Shown here one piece after another: positions 1-6,890 of a stretch of 8,981 nucleotides of DNA (its first letter is position 1; every line of letters begins with the position of its first letter). The translations under genes and the position numbers were made by a program. Below the pieces are notes generated by a model. The model saw only the letters and a list, made by a program, of their open reading frames with translations, had not been told where the DNA came from and ran no database searches. This DNA comes from Paludibacteraceae bacterium (GTDB lineage Bacteria; Bacteroidota; Bacteroidia; Bacteroidales; Paludibacteraceae). The stretch spans positions 1 through 8,981 of the forward strand of contig JAFYMM010000216.1 of assembly GCA_017550055.1 (NCBI GenBank), in the 5' to 3' direction.

Positions 1-1077
1 GAATCTTTGGGTTTAGACCAAGATAGTTTAGTAAATGTATATCAATCAAAGGTTTTGAAATCTAATTTAGGTGCTAGTATGCTTGAGCGAGTTGAGGATA
101 TAGCTGTGATTGATAGTGTAAAAATGCACAAACAACAATTTCTTTCGGCTTATCGTTTACCACGTGATTTGGGTAAATTAGATTTGTATCGTGATGAGGA
201 TGATGTGCAGACAGAGCAACCTCAAGTGGCTTATTACACAGGGCGAGGTGATAAGATGTTATTTGCCTCTAATCATGGCGAGCAGTTAGATTTGAATGTG
301 TCATATCGTTTGGTAGGAGGGTGGAGTGAAGCTGTAAATCTATCATCAGTATTAAATACTCTTGAAGATGAGAATTATCCGTTTGAATTGCCTGATGGGG
401 TAACTCTCTATTTTGCTTCAAAAGGGCATAATTCGTTGGGTGGGTACGATATATTTTTGACGCGCTACAATAGTACAATCAATGATTATTCCGACCCCGT
501 AAATATTGGTATGCCATTCAATTCTCCAGCTAATGATTATTTATATGTGTTCGATGAAATGGCTCATATTGGTTGGTTTGCTACGGATCGTTTTCAACAT
601 TCTGACACAGTGGTAGTTTATAAATTTGTGCCGAATAAAGAAAAAGTTTTGATTAAAACTGATGATGTTGAATATCGTCGTATGGTAGCGCAAATGAAAG
701 TTTATCGTAAGGCAAATTTGACTAAAGAAGGTGATGAAAATGTGGCTTCTGAGACTAGAGAAAAAGGAACAGAATTCAACTTTTTTGTCAATGATGGTAT
801 AGTTTATACCCGTATGGCTCAATTCAAGAGTGAAGAGGCCAAGGAATTGTATATTAAAGCGCAGGAAGCTGATAAGCGTTTATTGACTTTGTCTAGGTTA
901 TTAGAAGGTAAGCGTCGTGAATTTTTCTTTGCAGAACTATCTGAAGAGCAAGATGCGCTTCGTTCTGAAATATTAGAACTTGAAGTAGAAGTGCGCAAGT
1001 ATAAGAAAATTGTCGATGAATATATTCTTCAAACTCGTCATGAGGAGATTAAAAAGTTGAAAAATACTGAGAATTAG
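1..1077 (+). CDS. PD40/WD40-like beta-propeller protein, 5' end missing
   Basis: The frame is open from the first base of the window, so the gene begins upstream; the TTG at position 7 is probably an internal codon, not the start. The 358 codons present carry PD40-type propeller repeats. The clearest is GHNSLGGYDIFLTR at codons 142-155, preceded by the usual DGVTLYFASK strand and followed by GMPFNSPANDY and GWFATDRF. From about codon 272 to the end the protein is rich in Glu, Lys and Leu and looks like a coiled coil. No OmpA-like peptidoglycan-binding domain follows the propeller, although many Bacteroidota PD40 proteins have one. The stop lies 27 bases before nfeD, so the gene probably shares an operon with nfeD and floA. 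From memory, Bacteroidales genomes often keep a PD40 gene at this place. A periplasmic or membrane-associated role is inferred; the signal peptide region is outside the window and the function is unknown. Confidence 0.85.
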   Translation, partial: ESLGLDQDSLVNVYQSKVLKSNLGASMLERVEDIAVIDSVKMHKQQFLSAYRLPRDLGKLDLYRDEDDVQTEQPQVAYYTGRGDKMLFASNHGEQLDLNVSYRLVGGWSEAVNLSSVLNTLEDENYPFELPDGVTLYFASKGHNSLGGYDIFLTRYNSTINDYSDPVNIGMPFNSPANDYLYVFDEMAHIGWFATDRFQHSDTVVVYKFVPNKEKVLIKTDDVEYRRMVAQMKVYRKANLTKEGDENVASETREKGTEFNFFVNDGIVYTRMAQFKSEEAKELYIKAQEADKRLLTLSRLLEGKRREFFFAELSEEQDALRSEILELEVEVRKYKKIVDEYILQTRHEEIKKLKNTEN

Positions 1078-1104
1078 AATTTTTGTAATCATTAAATTAA
1101 AAAA

Positions 1105-1569
1105 ATGGATATAATTTTAGTCATAACATTTATTGTTTTAGGTATAGCCTTTTTTGTTCTTGAAATATTTTTTCTACCAGGAGTATCAATAGGCGGTATT
1201 GTCGGAACTTTATTTACGGGTGCTGGTATATGGTATGCATTTGCGAAATTAGGTGTTACTGCAGGCTGGATTGTTGTGGCTGTATCTGTTCTCGTTTTGT
1301 TATTTGTAATAGTCTATTTTATTAAGGGCAAACCGTTGGATAAGATGGCTTTAGATAAAGAACTAGAGACGAATAATTTCTACGATATGTCTAAAGTTGC
1401 AGTGGGAGATACAGGTGTTACACTTTCTCGTCTTGCACCTATGGGCAAAGTCCTCATAAATGGCGAAGAGTATGAGGCAAAGTTTTGTGAAGGTTTTCTC
1501 GATAGGGGTGTGGATGTTGTGGTAATTGATATAGATGGGAATGTTCTTCTTGTTGCAAATAAGGAGTAA
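1105..1569 (+). CDS. nfeD: Short NfeD-family membrane protein (flotillin partner)
   Basis: The 154-residue product has three predicted membrane segments, at about residues 3-26, 28-47 and 52-74. A short soluble C-terminal domain at about 95-152 shows the NfeD pattern: VGDTGVTLSRLAPMGKVLI, then EGFLDRGVDVVVI and GNVLLV. In the family this part folds as a small OB-type beta barrel. The length fits the short NfeD class, which lacks the N-terminal ClpP-like protease domain of long NfeD proteins. Short NfeD genes are typically found next to flotillin/SPFH genes, and floA begins 40 bases downstream, so a membrane partner of FloA is the natural reading. The ATG at 1105 follows an A-rich run and has no Shine-Dalgarno sequence, as is usual in Bacteroidota. 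The family call is firm; the biochemical role is poorly defined in the family as a whole. Confidence 0.9.
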   Translation: MDIILVITFIVLGIAFFVLEIFFLPGVSIGGIVGTLFTGAGIWYAFAKLGVTAGWIVVAVSVLVLLFVIVYFIKGKPLDKMALDKELETNNFYDMSKVAVGDTGVTLSRLAPMGKVLINGEEYEAKFCEGFLDRGVDVVVIDIDGNVLLVANKE

Positions 1570-1579
1570 AGTATAGAAA

Positions 1580-1607
1580 TTAACAATTAATCTTTAAATA
1601 CTAATAA
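1580..1607 (+). repeat. Possible period-7 A/T-rich tract in the floA leader
   Basis: Four consecutive heptamers all carry TAA at the same position. The first three begin TTAA and the last is CTAATAA, which ends two bases before the floA start codon. The composition is very A/T-rich, so chance is a real alternative. It is listed because clearer period-7 tracts occur elsewhere in the window and the CTAATAA unit recurs directly before mutL. Confidence 0.3.
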
Positions 1608-1609
1608 CT

Positions 1610-2590
1610 ATGACAATCTTAACTATTGCTGGTATTGTATTGGTTCTTATCCTTTTGATAATTTTCCTTTACTATGTACCATTTGGTTTGTGGCTTACAG
1701 CCCGAGTGTCTGGTGTGAGAATTTCTCTCATCCAACTATTTTTAATGCGTATTCGTAAAGTTACGCCATCTATTATTGTAAATGCAATGATTGAGGCTCG
1801 TAAGGCAGGTTTGACAGACATTACTCGTGATGATCTTGAAGCTCACTATCTTGCTGGGGGGCATGTCGTTCGCGTAGTGCATGCTTTGGTTTCTGCTGCT
1901 AAGGCTAACATCGAACTTTCGTTCAAAACAGCTACAGCTATCGACCTTGCAGGTCGTGATGTATTTGAGGCTGTGCAAATGTCTGTAAATCCTAAAGTGA
2001 TTGACTCTCCTGTAGTTTCATCTGTTGCCAAAGATGGTATTCAATTACTTGCCAAAGCGCGTGTAACCGTACGTGCTAATATTCGCCAACTTGTGGGTGG
2101 TGCTGGTGAAGATACTATTCTTGCCCGTGTAGGTGAGGGTATTGTGTCTTCTATTGGTAGTTGTGAAACTCACAAACAAGTGTTGGAAAATCCCGATTCT
2201 ATCTCTAAACTTGTGTTGTCTAAGGGGCTTGATGCTGGTACTGCATTCGAAATCTTGTCAATTGATATTGCTGATGTCGATGTAGGTAAAAATATTGGTG
2301 CAGCTCTTCAAACCGATCAAGCTGAGGCTGATAAAAATATCGCACAAGCACGTGCTGAAGAACGTCGTGCCATGGCTATTGCTCTCGAACAAGAGATGAA
2401 AGCAAAAGCACAAGAGGCTCGTGCATTGGTGATTGAAGCTGAGGCTGAAGTGCCACGTGCTATGGCTGAGGCTTTCCGCAATGGCAATCTTGGTATTATG
2501 GATTACTATCGTATGAAAAATATCGAGGCTGATACTCAAATGCGTGAGACTATTGCCAAACCACAAGGCAAAGAACAACCTAAAAAATAA
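1610..2590 (+). CDS. floA: Flotillin-like protein FloA (SPFH/band 7 family)
   Basis: This is a membrane scaffold protein. FloA-type flotillins oligomerise in the inner membrane, organise membrane microdomains and affect fluidity and the assembly of membrane complexes. The 326 residues match the usual FloA length of about 330. A hydrophobic N-terminal stretch at residues 3-27 probably enters the membrane as a hairpin. It is followed by the FloA-specific SLIQLFLMRIRKVTPSIIV region, then the SPFH domain with VKDGIQLLAKARVTVRANI-like sequence at about 140-160. At about 230-295 there is an Ala/Glu-rich coiled coil typical of flotillins (QARAEERRAMAIALEQEMKA). The C-terminus is GNLGIMDYYRMKNI followed by a charged tail. 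It is the last gene of the PD40-nfeD-floA group and is followed by a hairpin terminator. The start at 1610 has no competing in-frame upstream ATG and is preceded by an A/T-rich leader. Confidence 0.96.
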   Translation: MTILTIAGIVLVLILLIIFLYYVPFGLWLTARVSGVRISLIQLFLMRIRKVTPSIIVNAMIEARKAGLTDITRDDLEAHYLAGGHVVRVVHALVSAAKANIELSFKTATAIDLAGRDVFEAVQMSVNPKVIDSPVVSSVAKDGIQLLAKARVTVRANIRQLVGGAGEDTILARVGEGIVSSIGSCETHKQVLENPDSISKLVLSKGLDAGTAFEILSIDIADVDVGKNIGAALQTDQAEADKNIAQARAEERRAMAIALEQEMKAKAQEARALVIEAEAEVPRAMAEAFRNGNLGIMDYYRMKNIEADTQMRETIAKPQGKEQPKK

Positions 2591-2615
2591 ATAATTACAC
2601 AATTAAAATAACAAA

Positions 2616-2653
2616 AGGCTGAGTCAAAATTCTTTGGCTCAGCCTCGTTTTTT
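2616..2653. terminator. Intrinsic terminator between convergent floA and priA
   Basis: An inverted repeat pairs 2616-2628 with 2633-2645, giving 13 pairs with one G-T wobble around a four-base loop (ATTC). The outer arm is AGGCTGAG. On the plus strand a run of six T follows at 2648-2653. On the minus strand the hairpin is followed by TTTTGTTATTTT, so it can also end priA transcription. It is placed exactly between the two converging stop codons. Confidence 0.9.
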
Positions 2654-2672
2654 ACAATATGAATAATCTAAT

Positions 2673-5159
2673 TTATATTGGGTCCACATCTAATTGAAAT
2701 TGAACAGTATTGTATGGTCGTTGCGACATAACACCCTGTATTTCATCGTGTATTATTTGTTTTGCTTGTTGTATTGAAGCACTTATTTCAATTTTCACCA
2801 ATATTTGTTTGATATGTTTGTTTTGTATTCGTGCAATCGAAGGCACGTCAGGACCTAAAATTCTATTTTTTAGTCTTAATTTTAGTTTGTTTGCCAACAT
2901 ATCGGCCGCCCTATTGCATATATTAAGGTCTGTGTGTTTGATTATTAAGCGTATCAATTTCACGTATGGTGGATAGTTGAACGCATGTCGTTCGCTCATA
3001 TCTTGATTGAAAAATGCGCGATAATCATTCATTCTTATTTGATTGAAAATAGGATTTTCTGGCTGATATGTTTGAATAATCACTTTGCCTTGTTTTGCAC
3101 GACGCCCCGTGCGCCCCGATACTTGCACAAGCAACTGATATGCTCTTTCGTATGCTCTAAAATCAGGGTGATAGAGTAGGTTGTCTGCATTCAATATTCC
3201 CACTAATCCAACATTTTCAAAGTCTAACCCTTTGGCAACCATTTGTGTGCCAATGAGAATGTCGATGTCTCCATTTTGAAATGCCTCTACAATTGAGTCA
3301 AATGCTTTTACAGAGCGCGATGTATCTAAATCTAATCTAGCAACTTTGCAATCTGGAAACAATACTTTTACTTCGTCTTCAACCTGCTCTGTCCCAAATC
3401 CATGCGTAGTCAGTTGTGCCTCTTTGCATTGTGGACAATAGTGTGCGTATGGAGTTATGAGTGTAGAGCTTTGTTTTTGTAGATTATTATGCGTTGCGTA
3501 TTGCGTATTGTGCATTGATACGGTGTGCCCACAATAGTGGCAAGTCAAAGTGTTATTATGGCGGTGATAAGTCAAACTAACATCACAATTTGGGCATTTA
3601 GGCACATATCCGCATTGTGTACATTTCATATATGGTGCAAATCCACGGCGATTTTGGAATAATATCACTTGTCTGCCTGCTCCGATATTTTGTTTTATCA
3701 TCTCAATCATTTCAAGTGAGAAATGCCCTTTCATCTGCTTTTTGCGGTAGCACTCTTTGATGTCAATCAATTGAATTTGAGGTAGTGCAACGCCTCCATA
3801 TCGTTCATTCAATTCCACTAATTTATATTTGCCATTGTAGCAATTTGCGTATGTCTCTACCGACGGAGTAGCAGTGCCAAGCAATGTTTTTGCTCCATGT
3901 ATTCGAGCCAATAGTGTTGCCACATCGCGTGCATGATAACGAGGTGCTGGTTCTATCTGTTTGTAGCCCATATCATGCTCCTCATCTATAATGATAAGTC
4001 CTAAATTCGTGAATGGTAAAAATACCGACGAGCGCACGCCAATAATTAGTTTATACGGATTTTCCGAGAGTTGATGTTGATATGTCTCTACACGTTCATA
4101 ACTACTGCAAAAAGAGTGAAAAATGCCCATTTCACCGCCAAAAAACTGTTTCATGCGGTTGGCAAGTTGTTGTGTCAATCCTGCTTCTGGCACAAGCATT
4201 AGCACCTGTTTCCCTTGTGCAATGCAATCTTTTATTAGCTGAATATATATTTCGGTCTTACCGCTTGATGTAATTCCATGCAGTAGTATGCTCTGATGGG
4301 TCGTAAATCCCGATTTTATCTCTTCGTATGCTGTTTGTTGTGCTTTTGTCAATTCATGTGTCTCTGCCGATATTGCCGATGTTGTGTCAATTCTATAGCA
4401 TCTGCGTTTTTCTATCTGCAAGATGTCTTTGTCAATCAGTTGTTTGAGTATTGCCGATGATATTCCAGTTTCTCCTAATAGTGTCTGTTTGTTGATTGCT
4501 TCGCAATTTGTCAAGGCAACATATTGTTCTAATAGTTCACACTGTTTTTTCGCTTTCCCTATTATTTTTAATGCCTCATCTCTATTGTCTTTGTATATTG
4601 GATTTATTACGATGAAATCGGCAAATTTTGGCTTATAGTTGTCTGTAGTTTTTTCTGTTTTTGCAATTACGCCTATATCTATCAAGCGTTTTATATGTTT
4701 TATTTGCGAGGTGCTAAATTCTGTTATCGAATGCGAATTTTCATCTTTTAGTATCTCTACAATTTTCTCTTCGCTTTTTGATAATTTTGTGTCCAACATC
4801 TCAGGTATAAGTTCTATAATCGACTCATTTTCAATTTTTAGTCCTGAGGGTAGTGCTGTTTTGTATATATCGCCCAATGCCGATTGGTAGTATTGACTGA
4901 TAAAGTTCCACAATTGTAATTGCGATGGTAGTAGAATCGGTTTTTCGTCAATTACTTCCGATATTGGTTTGATTTTGTCGTAATTAGGGTGGTTAGAGTG
5001 GATGTTTGCCACAATGCCGGTATAAAATTTGCTCGCACCAAAATGCACAATAACTCTCATACCTACAGCAATTTGATTTTCCATTTCTTCAGGAATGCTA
5101 TAGGTATAAGTTTGTGCCAATGGCAATGGTATGATTATGTCTGCAAATTTAGTCGCCAT
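2673..5159 (-). CDS. priA: Primosomal protein N' (replication restart helicase PriA)
   Basis: PriA is a 3'-to-5' DNA helicase that recognises stalled forks and reloads the replicative helicase. The predicted 828-residue product starts MATKFADIIIPLPLAQTYTY, the usual PriA N-terminal DNA-binding domain. An in-frame ATG at 5189 would add ten residues, but the -7 promoter box at 5167-5174 lies between the two starts, so 5159 is preferred. Visible motifs, numbered from that start: Walker A GITSSGKT ending at about 302, DEEH at 392-395, LGTATPS, FQNRRGF, and the C-terminal helicase motifs IGTQMVAKGLDF and QVSGRTGRR. Eight zinc-binding cysteines are present at 513, 516, 522, 525, 540, 543, 575 and 578. 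The gap between the sixth and seventh (31 residues) is far longer than the roughly nine residues in E. coli, because of a low-complexity insert encoded by period-7 DNA. The gene stands alone, divergent from manC and convergent with floA. Confidence 0.97.
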   Translation of the reverse strand: MATKFADIIIPLPLAQTYTYSIPEEMENQIAVGMRVIVHFGASKFYTGIVANIHSNHPNYDKIKPISEVIDEKPILLPSQLQLWNFISQYYQSALGDIYKTALPSGLKIENESIIELIPEMLDTKLSKSEEKIVEILKDENSHSITEFSTSQIKHIKRLIDIGVIAKTEKTTDNYKPKFADFIVINPIYKDNRDEALKIIGKAKKQCELLEQYVALTNCEAINKQTLLGETGISSAILKQLIDKDILQIEKRRCYRIDTTSAISAETHELTKAQQTAYEEIKSGFTTHQSILLHGITSSGKTEIYIQLIKDCIAQGKQVLMLVPEAGLTQQLANRMKQFFGGEMGIFHSFCSSYERVETYQHQLSENPYKLIIGVRSSVFLPFTNLGLIIIDEEHDMGYKQIEPAPRYHARDVATLLARIHGAKTLLGTATPSVETYANCYNGKYKLVELNERYGGVALPQIQLIDIKECYRKKQMKGHFSLEMIEMIKQNIGAGRQVILFQNRRGFAPYMKCTQCGYVPKCPNCDVSLTYHRHNNTLTCHYCGHTVSMHNTQYATHNNLQKQSSTLITPYAHYCPQCKEAQLTTHGFGTEQVEDEVKVLFPDCKVARLDLDTSRSVKAFDSIVEAFQNGDIDILIGTQMVAKGLDFENVGLVGILNADNLLYHPDFRAYERAYQLLVQVSGRTGRRAKQGKVIIQTYQPENPIFNQIRMNDYRAFFNQDMSERHAFNYPPYVKLIRLIIKHTDLNICNRAADMLANKLKLRLKNRILGPDVPSIARIQNKHIKQILVKIEISASIQQAKQIIHDEIQGVMSQRPYNTVQFQLDVDPI
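3441..3521 (-). repeat. Degenerate heptanucleotide repeat tract inside priA
   Basis: Read on the priA strand, 3521-3487 is five consecutive 7-base units, each ending in AA, with TACGCAA present twice in succession. After 18 bases, 3468-3441 is four more units beginning CTC or CGC, such as CTCATAA and CTCCATA. The tract encodes PriA residues of about 547-573, a loop between two zinc-binding Cys pairs. No stop codon arises in the reading frame, and the peptide has no resemblance to the conserved PriA loop. The exact copies are few, so this is an eroded repeat, not a perfect microsatellite. Confidence 0.65.
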
Positions 5160-5166
5160 ACAAGTG

Positions 5167-5174
5167 CAAAGATA
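5167..5174 (-). promoter_or_regulatory. Bacteroidota-type -7 box for priA, nearly leaderless
   Basis: The minus strand reads TATCTTTG, an exact match to the TAnnTTTG -7 element of the Bacteroidota primary sigma factor. The last G is seven bases before the ATG at 5159, so transcription should begin within a few bases of the start codon. No good TTG -33 element is visible at the expected distance. A TTG at 5208-5206 is about 31 bases upstream of the box, which is too far. Confidence 0.65.
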
Positions 5175-5275
5175 CTGAAAATATTTCATAATTTTTCGCT
5201 TTGTTCAATATTTTTGTATTATTTGGTAAATTCCTACTTTTTTATTCTTGTTGTAGCAAAAAAAATCATGATTCA

Positions 5276-5308
5276 TTGTTCTCGATTCATAAATTTTTTA
5301 TATCTTTG
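5276..5308 (+). promoter_or_regulatory. Predicted manC promoter (-33 and -7 elements)
   Basis: TATCTTTG at 5301-5308 matches the Bacteroidota -7 consensus TAnnTTTG. A TTG at 5276-5278 lies 22 bases upstream, near the usual -33 position. Transcription would start around 5313-5316 and leave a leader of about 40 bases before manC. A second -7-like match, TATTTTTG at 5209-5216, has no partner -33 element and is less likely. The heptamer GATTCAT occurs at 5270-5276 and 5284-5290, touching and following the -33 element. Confidence 0.65.
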
Positions 5309-5353
5309 TACATTGATAATAAATCTTGTTACTAACCACTAAAAATCTAAGAT

Positions 5354-6427
5354 ATGAAAAACAACTATTGTATTATTATGGCTGGTGGCGCAGGTTGTCG
5401 TTTTTGGCCATTTAGTACTAATGAAAAACCAAAACAGTTCCTTGATTTCTTTGGCACAGGGCGTTCGCTTTTGCGTATGACCTACGAGCGTTTAGATGGC
5501 ATAATACCTGCTTCTAATGTTTTTGTTGTTACGAATAAAATTTATAAGGAAACAATATTAGAGCAACTGCCTGAATTAGAAGAAAATCAAGTGTTGCTCG
5601 AGCCTATGCGTCGCAACACAGCTCCATGTATTGCGTATGCCGTGTATCGCATTCAAAAGCAAAATCCTAAGGCAAATATCGTAGTGCTTCCTTCCGACCA
5701 TTTGATTACTAACGAGAAAGAGTTTCAACGTGTTATCACCGAAGGTCTTCGTTTTGTAGCAAATAACGATGCGTTGCTTACTTTAGGCATGAAACCAACT
5801 CGCCCAGAAACAGGCTATGGTTATATTCAATTAGGCAAAGGTGGCGATGATTTGCGTAAGGTCAAGACTTTCACCGAGAAACCTAATCTCGAAATGGCAA
5901 AGGTATTTCTTGCTTCGGGCGAATTTGCTTGGAATTCGGGCATGTTCCTTTGGCGTGCCGATGTGATTATCAATCAGTTCAATCAACATCTATCAGAGGT
6001 TGCCGACAAGTTTGCTGAAGGCGAAGAAGTCTATGGCACTGACAAAGAGCAAGAATTCATCAATTACATCTATCCTCAATGCCCTAATATTTCTATCGAC
6101 TATGGCATTATGGAGAAAGCAACAAATGTCTATGTCATGCTCGCCGATTTTGGTTGGAGCGATTTGGGCACATGGGGTTCGTTGCACGAACTTACCGATA
6201 AGGACGAAAATGGCAACGCAGTAGCCAAATGCGAAGCAATGTTCTATAATGCTAAAAACAACATGGTTGCATTGCCTGAGGGTGAATTGGTTGTTATCGA
6301 GGGGCTTAACGATTATCTCGTTGCTCGCGACAATGGCGTGTTGCTCATTTGCAAAAAAGATGAAGAGGGAAAAATCCGTCAATATGTAAAAGATGCCGAA
6401 GAAAAATTTGGGAATAAATACATTTGA
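5354..6427 (+). CDS. manC: Mannose-1-phosphate guanylyltransferase (GDP-mannose pyrophosphorylase)
   Basis: The enzyme joins mannose 1-phosphate and GTP to make GDP-mannose and pyrophosphate in the cytoplasm, supplying mannose and fucose units for surface polysaccharides and glycoproteins. The 357-residue product has the nucleotide-binding signature GGAGCRFWPFS at 11-21 followed by KPKQF at 25-29. It also has FTEKP at 173-177, WNSGMF at 193-198, DYGIMEK at 249-255 and GWSDLGTW at 267-274, all characteristic of the ManC nucleotidyltransferase domain. The length shows a single-function enzyme: the C-terminal phosphomannose isomerase domain of the roughly 480-residue AlgA/ManC type is absent. 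The ATG at 5354 lies about 40 bases after a predicted transcription start. It heads a probable operon with the 108-residue gene and mutL, which have no obvious pathway link with it. Confidence 0.95.
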   Translation: MKNNYCIIMAGGAGCRFWPFSTNEKPKQFLDFFGTGRSLLRMTYERLDGIIPASNVFVVTNKIYKETILEQLPELEENQVLLEPMRRNTAPCIAYAVYRIQKQNPKANIVVLPSDHLITNEKEFQRVITEGLRFVANNDALLTLGMKPTRPETGYGYIQLGKGGDDLRKVKTFTEKPNLEMAKVFLASGEFAWNSGMFLWRADVIINQFNQHLSEVADKFAEGEEVYGTDKEQEFINYIYPQCPNISIDYGIMEKATNVYVMLADFGWSDLGTWGSLHELTDKDENGNAVAKCEAMFYNAKNNMVALPEGELVVIEGLNDYLVARDNGVLLICKKDEEGKIRQYVKDAEEKFGNKYI

Positions 6428-6428
6428 T

Positions 6429-6456
6429 AGATTATAGATAACAGATTTCTCACTAC
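6429..6456 (+). repeat. Period-7 tract between manC and the 108-residue gene
   Basis: Beginning within the manC stop region, AGAT recurs at exact 7-base steps (6429, 6436, 6443): AGATTAT, AGATAAC and AGATTTC. A fourth heptamer without AGAT follows, and then TAATAT ends at the next ATG at 6463. The 35-base gap is therefore almost wholly built on a 7-base step. The unit sequence differs from those in priA and mutL, so shared origin is uncertain. Confidence 0.4.
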
Positions 6457-6462
6457 TAATAT

Positions 6463-6789
6463 ATGAAAATAGTATTTTTTAGAACACCGAAACCTCGTCG
6501 TTTTCATCATAAAAACATCTATTATGATCCTGAAAAAGAGGAACGCGAGGAACGCGAAAATCGTGTGAATAAAGAGTTAGGTTTGAATCAAGAAGATAAA
6601 CCATTCGTAACCTCTATTCGTCGAGGTTCATTTCGTCGTGGTATGTTCGACACAGAGGACATGCCTGCTCGCGACGAATTGGCTCGCGATCGTCGTATGA
6701 AGACTGCTCGTAGCATTATCATAATCATTGCATCTTTATTATTTGCGGCTTATATAATTGCTACATCAGGCGATTTCTTGGCACTCTAA
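6463..6789 (+). CDS. Small single-pass membrane protein of unknown function
   Basis: I do not recognise a named function. The 108-residue product begins MKIVFFRTPKPRRFHHKNIY, then YDPEKEE and a highly charged stretch of Glu and Arg to about residue 80. It ends in one strong hydrophobic segment at about residues 84-101 with a seven-residue tail. The many basic residues before the segment predict the N-terminal part in the cytoplasm and the C-terminus outside. From memory, a short gene with a similar start (proline- and aromatic-rich, FHH and YYDPEKE) often precedes mutL in Bacteroidales, which suggests a conserved family, not a spurious frame. It lies 35 bases after manC and 129 bases before mutL and is probably co-transcribed with both. 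There is no cysteine, catalytic motif or signal peptide. Confidence 0.8.
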   Translation: MKIVFFRTPKPRRFHHKNIYYDPEKEEREERENRVNKELGLNQEDKPFVTSIRRGSFRRGMFDTEDMPARDELARDRRMKTARSIIIIIASLLFAAYIIATSGDFLAL

Positions 6790-6890
6790 TTTGCCCAATT
6801 CTCCTTAGCCTGCAGTAACCCTCTTCATAGGATAACCATACCTTCAAGCAACCTTCACCGAAGAAGACTGACACATAAAAAATAGAAAAT

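Noticed and set aside
7..9. TTG at position 7 as the true start of the first gene.
   Set aside because: The frame is open to the window edge and the protein lacks any N-terminal signal sequence here, so the gene most likely begins upstream.
5160..5189. The ten-residue N-terminal extension of PriA from the ATG at 5189.
   Set aside because: It precedes the canonical PriA N-terminus, and the -7 promoter box lies within it, so it is probably not transcribed from that promoter or translated.
5209..5216. TATTTTTG as an alternative manC promoter.
   Set aside because: It matches the -7 consensus but has no TTG at the -33 distance and would leave a leader of over 130 bases. The box at 5301 is better placed.
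5993..6382. A 129-codon minus-strand frame inside manC, and similar long frames opposite floA, mutL and the PD40 gene.
   Set aside because: They are antisense shadows of well-supported genes, with no motif, no leader and composition explained by the coding strand.
6840..6861. An 11-base direct repeat (ACCTTCAAGCA and ACCTTCACCGA) in the gap before mutL.
   Set aside because: There are only two copies, differing at the end, with no promoter or pairing nearby. It is too weak to call a binding site or attachment site.
6790..6885. After the TAA of the 108-residue gene the same frame stays open for 31 more codons to a TAG, suggesting stop-codon readthrough or a broken longer gene.
   Set aside because: An open run of this length is expected fairly often by chance. 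The hydrophobic segment already ends the protein sensibly, and the extension has no recognisable motif.
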